Positions 1 to 9,018 of a stretch of 64,000 nt of DNA are shown piece after piece (positions within the stretch are counted from its first letter, which is position 1; every line of letters starts with the position of its first letter). The notes under the pieces are model-generated. The model had not been told where the DNA came from, did no database searches, and saw only the letters and a list, made by a program, of their open reading frames with translations. The DNA comes from Bdellovibrionales bacterium (GTDB taxonomy: Bacteria; Bdellovibrionota; UBA1018; CAIMNF01): assembly GCA_947502835.1 (NCBI GenBank), contig CANNBJ010000006.1, positions 153,106 to 217,105 on the forward strand, read 5' to 3'. The position numbers and the translations under genes were made by a program.

Positions 1-2715
1 CGGCCCGATGCCCACATTGACCTTGAGGGGAACCGCAAGCGCCATCGCTGATTCCATCACACGGATGGTGAGCGCGCGGACTTGATCGACCTCGCCTTCC
101 GGACACTCGAGCACCAACTCATCATGTACCTGCAGGAGCAGCTTCGAGCGGAGTCCCTGTGTTTTCAACTCCTGATGCAAACGGACCATTGCCATCTTGA
201 TGAGATCGGAGGCAGTCCCCTGGATCGGACTGTTCATTGCCATGCGTTCGGCATTTGCTCGAATGGCCGGGTTTGAGGATTTGATCTCAGGGAGCGCGCG
301 CTTTCGTCCAAGGAGAGTCACAACAAATCCGCGCTCATGCGCCAAAGCGACCTGTTCATCGAGGAACTCCTTCACCCTCGCATACCGAGAAAAATATTGA
401 TCGATCATCTTCTTTGACTCACCCCTTGAGATCTTGAGCTCTTCTGCCAGGCCAAAGACGGTTTTTCCATACATGAGCCCGAAATTGATCGCCTTCGCAA
501 ACGAACGCTCCTGATCACTCACCTCGGCAGGGCTCTTGTGGAACATCTCGCCTGCCGTCCTTCGATGGACGTCCTCGCCCCGATTGAAGGAATCGACAAG
601 AACCGGATCCCCGCTCATGTGCGCAAGAATCCTGAGTTCAATTTGGCTGTAATCGGCAGAGAGAAGAACCGATCCCGGTTCGGCGACAAATGCCTCCCGG
701 ATCCTCTGCCCGCGCGCGCTTCTGACCGGAATGTTTTGCAGATTGGGATCCGAACTTGAAAGCCGGCCCGTGGCAGTGCCCGTCAGGTGAAAACTCGTCC
801 GGATGCGCCCATCCGCCCGATCCCTCAGTTCTTGAAGCGGAATCACGTAGGTGCCCTTCAGTTTTGAGATTTCCCGGTACTCAAGAAGCAGTTTTGGCGC
901 AGGATGCAGGGGTGAGAGGGCCTCCAGAACCGACGCATCCGTGGAAAGCCCCGTCCGTGTTTTTGATTGGGGCGGGAGATTCAGCTCTTCGAACAAAAAA
1001 GCCGCCAACTGTTTGGGGGAGTTCAAATTCAGGGAAGGATTCTTTGTGTAGGCTTGGATCTTGGTTTCAATTGCCCGAAGTTCACCTTCAAACTCCCCTT
1101 CGAGCTTTTTCAGGAACACTGGATCCACCTTGATGCCGGCATCCTCCATGTCTGCCACCACCCCCACCATCGGAAGATCCACTTCCTGATACAGCTTCTC
1201 AACGCCGGCGCGCTTCAGCTCCGGCTCGAGCTTCTTCCAAAGCGCCCACGCACACCAGGCATCCTCGGCAGAGTAGCGGGTGGCCTCTTCAATCGAGACC
1301 TCGGAAAACGGAATCTGCGATGCACCCTTCCCGGTCACGGACTCATAGGTTTTCACGTCATAATCAAGGTATTTTTTTGATAGAAAATCAAGATTGTGCC
1401 GGCCACTCGAATCAAGGGCATACGCCGCCACCATGGTATCAGCCCCGACCCCGCGCAAATCGATGCCCTGCCTCCGCATGACTCTCAGGTCATATTTCAA
1501 ATTCTGCCCGATCTTTCGGACCTCCGCCGACTCCAACACGGGTTTCAGCGCAGTCAGAACTTTTGATTCTTCGAGCTGCGGGATCTTCGATTCAAGGGTG
1601 AGCTCATGCCCGACCGGAACATAGAAACCCCCATCCTCCGAGACGGAAAAGGCAAGACCCACAAGCTTCGCATTTCTGGGATCGAGAGACGTGGTCTCGG
1701 TGTCAAAGGCGAATTCACCCGCCACTTTCAGACTCCGGATGAGCTCCTGAAGACCCTCGTCCGTGCTGATGGTTTTGAATTCAAGATTCCGGGGCTTCAG
1801 ACTTGTGTGCACGAGGTCGATGGGCGGAGCATCCTGGGCCGAGCCCATCGAGGAATACTTCGACACGAGTGATTTGAAATTGTAGCGCTTCAAAAACTCC
1901 AAAAGACCGGCATGGACCTTGAATTCGAATCGAGCACGATCTGCGGAAAGCTGCAGCTCGATGTCTTCCTTGAGCGTTGCCAGCTCCTGCGAGAGCTTTG
2001 CCATCGCCTCGCCTTGGACGATCTGCTCTCCCTTTTTTCCCTTGATCTTGCCTTCCTTTGCGGCCGCGATCACACCCTCCAGGGTTTCGTGTTCGTTCAA
2101 GAGTTGCTCGGCACCCTTTGGCCCGATTCCCGTGATTCCGGGAATGTTGTCGGAGGAGTCCCCAACCATGGCAAGATAGTCCCGCACCTGGGACGGTTTC
2201 ACACCGAATTTTTCCATCACCTCATGAGGCGTGTAATGGACCTCTTTCATGGTGTCCCACACCTGGGTTTTCGAATCCACCAACGCCATCAGATCCTTGT
2301 CACCGCTGACAATCACAACCCGGTGTTTGGAATCTTCCGCCTTCCAGTTGCGATTGAGGGTTGCAATCAGGTCGTCGGCCTCCACACCGCTTTGACGGAA
2401 CGAGGGAATCCCCATCTGGTTTACGAGTTCTTCGATGATTTCGAATTGCGGGAGAAGCATCTCGGGAGGAGCCGAGCGGTTGGCTTTGTACTCCGGATAC
2501 TGGATTTTGCGAAAGGACGGTTCCTTTGAATCGTACACCACCGCCAGAAACTGCGGATCCGCCTCATCCATGAGCCGCTGAAGCATGGTTGCAACGCCGT
2601 AGACGGCGTTCACCGGGGTTCCATCGGGCGCTGTAAGCTCGCGGACTGCATAGAACGCGCGAAAGATGAAGGAACTGATGTCAATCAGATAGAGGGTATT
2701 GTAGGAGGGTTTCAT
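1..2715 (-). CDS. polA: DNA polymerase I, 3' end cut by window edge
   Basis: Repair and Okazaki-fragment polymerase with nick translation. Reading the minus strand from the ATG at 2715 gives 905 codons without a stop; the frame runs off base 1 inside the terminal V-N-V-G-I-G-P, so perhaps only 6-12 residues are missing. Order: 5' nuclease domain (about 1-300, beginning with an L-I-D-x-S-S-F type motif), 3'-5' exonuclease with an intact D-T-E-T-T motif near residue 336, polymerase motif A (S-A-D-Y-S-Q-I-E-L-R) near 687 and motif C (V-H-D-E-L) near 863. The proofreading acidic residues are kept, unlike in several bacterial Pol I lineages. The start overlaps the stop of the upstream RDD gene (ATGA), so translation is probably coupled. 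Identification is certain. Confidence 0.97.
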   Translation of the reverse strand, partial: MKPSYNTLYLIDISSFIFRAFYAVRELTAPDGTPVNAVYGVATMLQRLMDEADPQFLAVVYDSKEPSFRKIQYPEYKANRSAPPEMLLPQFEIIEELVNQMGIPSFRQSGVEADDLIATLNRNWKAEDSKHRVVIVSGDKDLMALVDSKTQVWDTMKEVHYTPHEVMEKFGVKPSQVRDYLAMVGDSSDNIPGITGIGPKGAEQLLNEHETLEGVIAAAKEGKIKGKKGEQIVQGEAMAKLSQELATLKEDIELQLSADRARFEFKVHAGLLEFLKRYNFKSLVSKYSSMGSAQDAPPIDLVHTSLKPRNLEFKTISTDEGLQELIRSLKVAGEFAFDTETTSLDPRNAKLVGLAFSVSEDGGFYVPVGHELTLESKIPQLEESKVLTALKPVLESAEVRKIGQNLKYDLRVMRRQGIDLRGVGADTMVAAYALDSSGRHNLDFLSKKYLDYDVKTYESVTGKGASQIPFSEVSIEEATRYSAEDAWCAWALWKKLEPELKRAGVEKLYQEVDLPMVGVVADMEDAGIKVDPVFLKKLEGEFEGELRAIETKIQAYTKNPSLNLNSPKQLAAFLFEELNLPPQSKTRTGLSTDASVLEALSPLHPAPKLLLEYREISKLKGTYVIPLQELRDRADGRIRTSFHLTGTATGRLSSSDPNLQNIPVRSARGQRIREAFVAEPGSVLLSADYSQIELRILAHMSGDPVLVDSFNRGEDVHRRTAGEMFHKSPAEVSDQERSFAKAINFGLMYGKTVFGLAEELKISRGESKKMIDQYFSRYARVKEFLDEQVALAHERGFVVTLLGRKRALPEIKSSNPAIRANAERMAMNSPIQGTASDLIKMAMVRLHQELKTQGLRSKLLLQVHDELVLECPEGEVDQVRALTIRVMESAMALAVPLKVNVGIGP

Positions 2716-3152
2716 GTGTCTTTGGGTAAGTGGTTTTCGGCACGGACGACCAGGGTTTCCGCCATCACGTCACCAAGGCGCTGCCGTTCCTTCGCGCGTG
2801 CAATGAGGGTCAGTTCAATCAATCCAAGCGGAATTCCAACGAGAAAACTCAGGATCCAACCCCAAAAGGGAACCACCATCAGGAGCGTCACCAGCCCCAC
2901 CGGGATGTTCCGGATGACAGATGCCTTGAGGCCCACCATCCCCTCCCCCTGGGATACCACGCGGATTCGAAGAAGCTTCTTTCCAATGCTCTGGCCCTGA
3001 AACGGGCGAAACGGAAGACCGTCCGCCACAAGTGAATAAAAAAACCCGACGAGTGCTCCCACACCTCCCTGAAGCACGAGCCCCAGAAGAATCACAACGA
3101 GGAGATCCGTGAATTTTGCAAAAAGCCTCGATTGGAGATTGGCAAGCCTCAA
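2712..3152 (-). CDS. RDD-family membrane protein
   Basis: Small integral membrane protein of 146 residues. Hydrophobic segments lie near residues 14-40 and 85-120, with the family-like stretch G-Q-S-I-G-K-K-L-L-R-I-R-V-V between them, which is typical of RDD proteins (named for Arg-Asp-Asp). The eponymous N-terminal arginine is not obvious here (L-F-A-K-F-T-D instead). The biochemical role of most RDD proteins is unknown; some are linked to Na+/H+ exchange. Its stop overlaps the polA start, and gmhA ends 4 bp upstream, so gmhA-RDD-polA looks like one transcript. The family call is good; function is not predicted. Confidence 0.8.
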   Translation of the reverse strand: MRLANLQSRLFAKFTDLLVVILLGLVLQGGVGALVGFFYSLVADGLPFRPFQGQSIGKKLLRIRVVSQGEGMVGLKASVIRNIPVGLVTLLMVVPFWGWILSFLVGIPLGLIELTLIARAKERQRLGDVMAETLVVRAENHLPKDT

Positions 3153-3156
3153 GAAC

Positions 3157-3762
3157 CTACTCCTTCAGGAAAAACCGGTCCATGAGATCCACAAGCGAGT
3201 GAACAATGAAAATATGGGTTTCCTGGATCCGGCTCGAATTCTTCCCCAGTGCCACGTTCAGATTCACATCCGAAAGCTCCCGAAGTTTTCCTCCGGTTCC
3301 GCCCGTCATGGATACGACTTTCATGCCTTTTGCCTTGGCAGCTTCCGCTGCCCTGATCACGTTCCTTGAATTTCCCGAGGTGGAGATTCCGAGCAGGACA
3401 TCGCCCGGCCGACCAAGTCCTTGCACCTGTTTTTCAAAAACCACATCGAAGGAATAATCATTGGCGATCGCGGTCAGATTGGAGGTGTCTGTCGTAAGCG
3501 CCATGGCTGGGAGTGGATTCCGTTCAATGAGCATCCGTCCAACCATTTCGGCAGCCATATGCTGGGCATCCGCGGCAGACCCCCCATTTCCGCAAATCAA
3601 CAACTTGTGCCCTGCCTTCAAGGCGGCAGAAATGAGGGAACAAGCTCCAATCAGTGCCTCCTGGTTCTCCTCGAAGAACTTTTGCTTGGCCGCGAGTGAT
3701 TCGTCGAACGTTGATTTCAGGTATGCGTGAATCGAATCCATTGCTTTTCTTGAAGCCTCCAT
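3157..3762 (-). CDS. gmhA: Phosphoheptose isomerase
   Basis: Cytosolic SIS-domain isomerase converting sedoheptulose 7-phosphate to glycero-manno-heptose 7-phosphate, the first step to the heptose of LPS inner core. The 201-residue length fits. Visible motifs are the sugar-phosphate loop C-G-N-G-G-S-A-A-D-A-Q-H near residue 58, the L-T-T-D-T-S-N-L-T-A-I stretch, and the C-terminal Q-E-T-H-I-F-I-V-H helix. The frame opens with TTG at 3765, but the ATG at 3762 has GAGAGG 5 nt upstream and is preferred. The DnaA-associated paralogue DiaA is the main alternative; the heptose-isomerase motifs favour GmhA. It implies an LPS-bearing cell. Confidence 0.9.
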   Translation of the reverse strand: MEASRKAMDSIHAYLKSTFDESLAAKQKFFEENQEALIGACSLISAALKAGHKLLICGNGGSAADAQHMAAEMVGRMLIERNPLPAMALTTDTSNLTAIANDYSFDVVFEKQVQGLGRPGDVLLGISTSGNSRNVIRAAEAAKAKGMKVVSMTGGTGGKLRELSDVNLNVALGKNSSRIQETHIFIVHSLVDLMDRFFLKE

Positions 3763-3809
3763 CAAGCCTCTCTATTGGAACTGTGACCGATTAGTGGTAC
3801 GCTAGTTCC

Positions 3810-4142
3810 ATGGCGAATTCAAAAAATGTTTTTACAGCAACCGACACCAACCTCGATTCCGAAGTGATGAAGAGTCCGGGCCTCACCCTCATTGATTTCT
3901 GGGCAGAATGGTGTGGCCCATGCCGCGCACTTGCCCCGACACTCGATGCCTTGGCCGATCAATACGAGGGGAAGGTGAAGGTGTACAAACTCAACGTGGA
4001 TGAAAACCCGGAGTCAGCCCAAAAATTCAAGGTCCGCGGGATCCCGACCATTATGCTCGTGAAGAACGGTCAGGTAGTGGACCAGCTCGTTGGCAATCAG
4101 CCAAAGGACAGTTTCATCACTGCAATCGAGAAGCATCTCTAA
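3810..4142 (+). CDS. trxA: Thioredoxin
   Basis: Cytosolic dithiol-disulfide oxidoreductase of 110 residues, the usual size. The active site W-C-G-P-C is at residues 35-39 within F-W-A-E-W-C-G-P-C, and the cis-proline loop (R-G-I-P-T) follows near residue 76. It is divergent from gmhA with only 47 bp between the starts, so the two promoters must overlap. A strong intrinsic terminator follows, making it monocistronic. No Shine-Dalgarno sequence stands out before the ATG. Confidence 0.96.
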   Translation: MANSKNVFTATDTNLDSEVMKSPGLTLIDFWAEWCGPCRALAPTLDALADQYEGKVKVYKLNVDENPESAQKFKVRGIPTIMLVKNGQVVDQLVGNQPKDSFITAIEKHL

Positions 4143-4170
4143 AATTTTAAACCTTTTCAGTTTAAAACTT

Positions 4171-4207
4171 CAGGCCTGGGGGCTTTCCCTCAGGCCTTTT
4201 GTCTTTT
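4171..4207 (+). terminator. Intrinsic terminator after trxA
   Basis: CAGGCCTG and CAGGCCT arms flank a GGGGCTTTCCC loop that can itself pair (GGG/CCC), followed by TTTTGTCTTTT. It lies about 30 bp downstream of the trxA stop and separates trxA from the motor operon. Confidence 0.85.
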
Positions 4208-4273
4208 CCTCATTGATCTTTCTTGGGAATTCCTTGTATCTTCGCTTCCCTGAACCCGTAGGGAGAGACCCAA

Positions 4274-4936
4274 ATGGAAACACAAGCTCACAGCCTGAAC
4301 ATGATCACCGCACTCCAGAACGGTGGATTTTCCACTGCTTTGATCGCAGTCACAATGGCGGCCGCCATCGCATTCATCATTGAACGCTTTTATCGTTTGT
4401 TTCTGCAGCTCAGCATCAACGGGCGTTCCTTCATGGCCGAGATCCAAAGCTACCTCCTGAACAATGATCTCGACGGTGCGCTTCGGGTTTGCAATGGTGC
4501 CCAAAAGGCTGCTCTGCCGAAAGTGATCAAGGCCGGCCTCATGCGTGCATCCCGATCGGAGGAGCAGATCCAAAACGCACTGGATGCAGCCTCCCTTGAG
4601 ATGATTCCGCAACTCGAGCGAAATCTTCCCTATCTCGCCCTGATTGCAAACGTCGCAACCCTCCTTGGGCTTCTCGGTACGATCGCAGGTCTGATTCGTT
4701 CCTTTGCCGCGATCGCAAATGCGGATCCAGCACAGCGCCAGGCATTGCTTTCTGCCGGGATTTCGGAAGCCATGTTCGCAACAGCATTCGGTCTCGTGGT
4801 TGCGATTGCCACCATGGTCTGCCATTCGGTCCTCTCCTCGAAAGCAGCCCGAATCGTGTCAGATATCGACGAGCACAGCGTGAAACTGCTTGATCTGCTT
4901 TCCGCCCGCAAGGTCGCCCACACGTCCGAAAAATAG
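4274..4936 (+). CDS. MotA/TolQ/ExbB-family proton-channel subunit (AglR/TolQ-like)
   Basis: Inner-membrane stator subunit that couples ion flow to mechanical work. At 220 residues it has the three helices expected of TolQ/ExbB (about 14-36, 117-143 and 162-185), with the conserved L-L-G-L-L-G-T-I-A-G-L loop in the second and a long cytoplasmic segment between helices 1 and 2. Two TolR/ExbD-type proteins follow directly (13-bp gap, then a 1-bp overlap). One TolQ plus two TolR homologues without TolA, TolB or Pal is the layout of the Myxococcus gliding motor AglRQS; classical Tol or Exb systems have one of each. The motor role is sound; gliding is inference. Confidence 0.85.
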   Translation: METQAHSLNMITALQNGGFSTALIAVTMAAAIAFIIERFYRLFLQLSINGRSFMAEIQSYLLNNDLDGALRVCNGAQKAALPKVIKAGLMRASRSEEQIQNALDAASLEMIPQLERNLPYLALIANVATLLGLLGTIAGLIRSFAAIANADPAQRQALLSAGISEAMFATAFGLVVAIATMVCHSVLSSKAARIVSDIDEHSVKLLDLLSARKVAHTSEK

Positions 4937-4949
4937 GACTTGAACCCAG

Positions 4950-5498
4950 ATGCTGAAACGGCCTTCCACGCGGAGACACTCCCAGCCCCATGAGATCCAG
5001 ATCAATCTGGTTCCCATGCTTGATGCCTTGGTGACGATGATTTCGTTCCTGATGTACACCATGGCCTTCATGTCGCTGACCATGATCGAGTCTCCTCTTC
5101 CCATCGTGAGCAATGAGGCCAATCAAATTCAGATCAAGGACCGGCCTCTTCAACTCACTCTCTCGATCGGTGAAAAAGATGTACTCCTTTGGAGTCCCTT
5201 TGATCTGATTTCCCAGGTTCCGGTGCCCCACCTTCCCGACGGGGCAATCGACATCCTGAGGCTTCACGAGAAGCTCATCGAGATCAAACAGAAGTTCCCG
5301 ACCGAGGACAAGATCATCATCGTTCCCAAGGCCTCGACTTCCTATGACCAAATCGTGATGGTTTTGGATGCCGCACGAAACCTTGAAAAAACAGATCCCG
5401 TGATTGCCGTAAAGAACGAAAAAACTGGAGTCCAGGAGCAAGTGCAGAAACTCTTTCCCGACACCATTTTCGGGAACCTGCTCGGGGGGGATGAATAA
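4950..5498 (+). CDS. ExbD/TolR-family motor subunit 1
   Basis: Second stator component, 182 residues: a short basic N-terminus, one membrane helix (about 25-45) and a periplasmic domain. The helix is preceded by I-N-L-V-P-M-L-D, containing the conserved membrane aspartate that carries protons in TolR/ExbD proteins. The periplasmic part ends in a segment resembling the TolR peptidoglycan-binding fold (K-I-I-I-V-P-K-A, then D-Q-I-V-M-V-L-D-A-A-R). It is cotranscribed with the TolQ-like gene upstream, and its stop overlaps the start of the second ExbD/TolR gene. Confidence 0.85.
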   Translation: MLKRPSTRRHSQPHEIQINLVPMLDALVTMISFLMYTMAFMSLTMIESPLPIVSNEANQIQIKDRPLQLTLSIGEKDVLLWSPFDLISQVPVPHLPDGAIDILRLHEKLIEIKQKFPTEDKIIIVPKASTSYDQIVMVLDAARNLEKTDPVIAVKNEKTGVQEQVQKLFPDTIFGNLLGGDE

Positions 5499-6073
5499 TG
5501 CCCGCACATCGTTCCATCCGGCATCGCAGGGTCCGGCGCAAGATCCACAAGGATTTCGAACTCCAACTCACCTCGATGATGGACATCCTTGTCATCATCC
5601 TCGTGTTCCTTCTCAAGAGCTATTCCACCAGCACGAACTCCTTTTCGTCGGTTGCCGGTCTGCAGTTGCCGATTTCAAAGAGCCAGGAATTGCCTCCGGA
5701 TTCCCTTCACCTGATTGTGACCCCCGAGGCAATCACCTTCGAGGACGCTCGGGTGGTCGAGTTCCTTCAGACTCCTGATTCGCTCTCGAGCTCGCAGGCG
5801 ACCTATTCCTTCAAGCCCGGAGACCTCACCGAGGGCAACATGCTGATCGCAGCACTCTTCGACTCCCTCAACAAAGCCCGTGAGAAGGCAGAGCTTCTCC
5901 GGCAAAAATCGCCGGCGCGCGATGAAAAGGGGAACCCCCTCCCCTTCGACGGGATTCTTGCCATTCAAGCGGACAAGCGAGTGAAATACGACACCCTTCG
6001 GAAAATCATGTACACCGCCGGAGCCGCACAATTCCGGACCTTCCGGCTTCTTGCCACCCGACAGGATCAATAG
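5498..6073 (+). CDS. ExbD/TolR-family motor subunit 2
   Basis: Second TolR/ExbD-like partner, 191 residues. A basic N-terminus (R-H-R-R-V-R-R-K) precedes F-E-L-Q-L-T-S-M-M-D-I-L-V-I-I-L-V-F, again with the membrane aspartate, followed by a periplasmic domain with G-I-L-A-I-Q-A-D-K-R-V-K-Y-D. It diverges strongly from subunit 1, consistent with a heteromeric stator rather than a recent duplication. The ATG overlaps the upstream stop by one base. It ends 29 bp before the convergent CheX-like gene. Confidence 0.83.
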   Translation: MPAHRSIRHRRVRRKIHKDFELQLTSMMDILVIILVFLLKSYSTSTNSFSSVAGLQLPISKSQELPPDSLHLIVTPEAITFEDARVVEFLQTPDSLSSSQATYSFKPGDLTEGNMLIAALFDSLNKAREKAELLRQKSPARDEKGNPLPFDGILAIQADKRVKYDTLRKIMYTAGAAQFRTFRLLATRQDQ

Positions 6074-6102
6074 ACTGGATCGTCAGGCACTTCGAGCACT
6101 GA

Positions 6103-6951
6103 TCAGGCAACACTGCGCTCGGATGCACTCGAGTGCGCCATGATCTCGGAATAGATCATTCCCCACTCTGTCTCGAAGGGCAGCACCATGCACTTTCCAG
6201 AACCGAAGTGCTTGATCTTGTGTTCCTTCCCCCAGACACAGGAGGGAAGCGCCATCTCGACCCGGTAGCCAAGGGAGGAGAGCTCCACCTTAGCCTGCCC
6301 GAGAATCATGTTTGCAAGCTCCCCAATCAGGTCCACATTGGTCTCATTGATCGCGGCTGCATCCTCTCCGAGCATGTTTTTCGCGATCCTCAGGAAAATC
6401 GTGTCCGACATGCTGATGGCAAGCGTGCCAGCGAAGGTCTCGGAGGTGATCGAAATGATGCCGCTCACATCACCCAGGAGAGCCGGGTCGGAAGTTGATT
6501 TCAGATATGGCTTTTTTGCTTTCAGCTCCACAAAACACTGGATCTTGAAAACCTTCACCGTGGCATTGAGAAAAGGGTTGATGAAGTTGACGTCAATGTC
6601 CCTCGATTTCGCAAGACCGAAGTCGGCAAGCGCCCCCTTCATGCTGAGCTTGTGAATGAGAACGCGGTCCACTCCGTTGGATTTGAGGAATCCCTGAACA
6701 GATTCACTTGCTCCCACAAGCCGGATCTGCCCGTTCATTGATTTCAAAGACTTGTAGATCGCAAGAAGCTCTCGAAGAAAATTTCCCGAAATATGCCCGC
6801 AATCCACACATTGGACAATCACATGCTTTGCTCCGGTCTCCTTCTGGTGGGCCGCAAACGTGTCCGCAGGCGAGGGTTTCTCCTCCCCCGTGCAATCCCC
6901 GGAAAGTTTCAAGACAAGGTGATCGCTTTGGCGAACCCACTCAAACGGCAC
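6103..6951 (-). CDS. STAS-CheX fusion, CheC/CheX-type phosphatase
   Basis: 282-residue cytosolic signalling protein. Residues 1-115 resemble a STAS/anti-anti-sigma fold (alternating beta strands, I-V-Q-C-V-D-C-G-H-I-S-G, then I-R-L-V-G-A-S). Residues 120-275 resemble CheX, with the phosphatase helix I-G-E-L-A-N-M carrying the E-x2-N pair (E211, N214) that removes phosphate from CheY. It overlaps the response-regulator gene upstream by 11 bp, so its likely substrate is that neighbour. STAS plus CheX in one chain is less common than CheX alone; the STAS part may place the phosphatase in a larger complex. Confidence 0.75.
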   Translation of the reverse strand: MPFEWVRQSDHLVLKLSGDCTGEEKPSPADTFAAHQKETGAKHVIVQCVDCGHISGNFLRELLAIYKSLKSMNGQIRLVGASESVQGFLKSNGVDRVLIHKLSMKGALADFGLAKSRDIDVNFINPFLNATVKVFKIQCFVELKAKKPYLKSTSDPALLGDVSGIISITSETFAGTLAISMSDTIFLRIAKNMLGEDAAAINETNVDLIGELANMILGQAKVELSSLGYRVEMALPSCVWGKEHKIKHFGSGKCMVLPFETEWGMIYSEIMAHSSASERSVA

Positions 6952-7354
6952 GTTTGCCCTCCTGATCCTGAAGAATCTGCTCGATCGCAGATTTGATGTC
7001 TTCGTTCGAAAAGGGCTTGGTGATGTACTTGGCCACGCGGAACTTCATGCACGCCTCGATCTGATCGAAATAGGTCTCGGCAGTGAGCATCACTACAGCA
7101 GGCTGCCTGAAGAAAGCCCCCGTTCCACGAATCCTCTTCAGGAGTCCATAACCCGAGAGCTTCGGCATCATCCAATCAAGAAATACGATATCAATCGGCT
7201 CCATCATGGCATTTTTCTCCTGAAGAACCCGTTCCGCCTCTTCCCCGTCGGTTGCCTCGAACACCTCGGCTTCAAACTCCTCCTCGATGAAGGACCGCAC
7301 GAGGGAGCGAATGCTCCGGGAGTCGTCGACAAGGAGGATTCTCAGGTTTTTCAT
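6941..7354 (-). CDS. CheY-like single-domain response regulator
   Basis: 137-residue receiver domain with no output domain. The acidic pair D10-D11, phospho-acceptor D60 (V-F-L-D-W-M-M-P), T91 (V-V-M-L-T-A-E) and K113 (Y-I-T-K-P-F) are all present, so it should be phosphorylatable. The start overlaps the stop of the HPt-kinase gene by 4 bp and the 3' end overlaps the phosphatase gene by 11 bp. Kinase, receiver and phosphatase are thus one tightly coupled module. No flagellar or receptor gene is nearby to say what it controls. Confidence 0.92.
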   Translation of the reverse strand: MKNLRILLVDDSRSIRSLVRSFIEEEFEAEVFEATDGEEAERVLQEKNAMMEPIDIVFLDWMMPKLSGYGLLKRIRGTGAFFRQPAVVMLTAETYFDQIEACMKFRVAKYITKPFSNEDIKSAIEQILQDQEGKRAV

Positions 7355-9015
7355 AACTTGAAATACCTAGGTACTTCGATTTTGAACTCGGTGCCCCGAC
7401 CCACCTCGCTCTTCACTTCAATGGAGCCACCGATGCGCGCAAGTTCGGATTTGACCGCTCCAAGACCCACACCGCGACCCGAGAACTCGGTGGCTTCCAT
7501 CCGGGTCGACAAGCCATCCAGGAATACGAGTTGAAGCATTTGCTCCGGGGTCAGGTTGGAAAGCGACTGGGAATCGATGATTTTCTTTTTCAAAACCGAC
7601 TCCTTCAGCTTTTCAGGTTCGATTCCATGACCATTGTCCCGGATCACAATTTCGAAACGATCCGGGCGGATCCTCGAAATCCTGAATTCGATGTGGTTCC
7701 CGGTGGGTCTCCCCTCGAATCCGTGGTCAATGGAATTGCGAACCGTATGAACGAGCGCGGTTTCAACCCGGCTCAAGACCTCATGATCAATCGAATCCTG
7801 CTCATCAAATTCGAGCGTATATTCCACTTCGCGCGAAAGTTTCTGGCTTGTCTCGGGGACAATGCGGGCAAGGAGGTCCTTCACCCTCGACAGAGGCACA
7901 ACCCGAAGGGTGATGAAAAAATCCATCATGTGAGCCGAATGCTCGGAGAGCTCCTCATGAATGCGCCCAAGGTCCTCCGGAAACTTTTCATCCGGAAACT
8001 CCGCTCGTAATGCCCGGGCGAAGTTGGCAAGCCGGTTCTTTGTCTGGATGATTTTCTTCACCTGCTCCTGCAAATGATCGAGTTTTTCGTTCTGGATTCG
8101 GGTCGAGATCCCGTCATTCATGACTCCAGCAGGATGATGAGTCTTCGATTCCGGCTTTCCCTGCTCCGGATTGCCGGGAGTTTCACTTCTCGAGGCCTCC
8201 GGAGGTTTTCCAAAATCACGTAGAATCTTGAAGAGTTCCGGATGCTCGATCTTCGCGGCACGGGCTTCAAAGATTCCAAGAGCCATCTCACGGATGTACC
8301 CGAAGGAAAGAGTGAGAAAATTCAAGAGTGACGGGTCCGTGAACTTCACCGCCGGCGTTTTCTCAGTCCCACTCCCCCGTTCAAGCGCCCGCTCGAGCTC
8401 ATGGATGAATTCCCCGAGTACCGGATACTGGTATGAAAATGCGTTTCCCTTGATCGTATGCAGATGACGTTTGATCTCCTGCATGCTTTCTTCAGTGAGC
8501 GAAGACAGGAGTGTTGAACACTCCGAAACTCGATCCATCACCTCTTCACTCAGGTGCACTTCCGCCTCACGGTCCTCCTTCAGCTGGGCGAGTTTATGCT
8601 CCACAGCCTCGAGAGCCACCACCACGTGGTCCCCCTGCAGGGGCTTTTCAAGATATTGGAACACTCCAAGGGCCAGAGCCTTTTTCTTTCGGTGCTCTTC
8701 GCTTTCCGCCGACACCATGATCACGGGAATGAGATGGTAGCGGGGATGGCTCTTGAGCCAGCGCAAGAAGTCCATTCCATCCATCCCGGGCATGGCCTGG
8801 TCGGTGAAAATGACATCCGGGAGCTCGTCTCCCGACATCCCCTCAAGACGGGCAACGGCCTCCTTGGCCGAGGAGAAGCAACTGAGCTCCAAGGCAGGAT
8901 CGACCAGATGGAGGGTGTCCTTTACAAACCTCTGGGAAATGCTCGAGTCATCCACATGAAAGGCCCGCTTGATCATAATTGGCGTATCGGCGAAAGGTGC
9001 GCATCCCTTAAACAT
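7351..9015 (-). CDS. REC-HPt-HATPase kinase, CheA-like without a CheW domain
   Basis: 554-residue cytosolic hybrid. It has a receiver (about 16-140; D22-D23, acceptor D72, K124), an HPt domain with H186-T-I-K-G, a linker, a segment like CheA P3 (L-R-V-V-P-L-S-R-V near 370), and a CheA-type ATPase with N-box N427, G1 box D460-N-G-H-G and G2 box G513-R-G-V-G-L-G. No C-terminal CheW/P5 domain follows, so coupling to classical receptors is not expected. The ATG at 9015 is chosen over the internal ATG at 8976 because GGAGG lies 8 nt upstream of it; the receiver would be intact either way. Confidence 0.85.
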   Translation of the reverse strand: MFKGCAPFADTPIMIKRAFHVDDSSISQRFVKDTLHLVDPALELSCFSSAKEAVARLEGMSGDELPDVIFTDQAMPGMDGMDFLRWLKSHPRYHLIPVIMVSAESEEHRKKKALALGVFQYLEKPLQGDHVVVALEAVEHKLAQLKEDREAEVHLSEEVMDRVSECSTLLSSLTEESMQEIKRHLHTIKGNAFSYQYPVLGEFIHELERALERGSGTEKTPAVKFTDPSLLNFLTLSFGYIREMALGIFEARAAKIEHPELFKILRDFGKPPEASRSETPGNPEQGKPESKTHHPAGVMNDGISTRIQNEKLDHLQEQVKKIIQTKNRLANFARALRAEFPDEKFPEDLGRIHEELSEHSAHMMDFFITLRVVPLSRVKDLLARIVPETSQKLSREVEYTLEFDEQDSIDHEVLSRVETALVHTVRNSIDHGFEGRPTGNHIEFRISRIRPDRFEIVIRDNGHGIEPEKLKESVLKKKIIDSQSLSNLTPEQMLQLVFLDGLSTRMEATEFSGRGVGLGAVKSELARIGGSIEVKSEVGRGTEFKIEVPRYFKL

Positions 9016-9018
9016 CCA

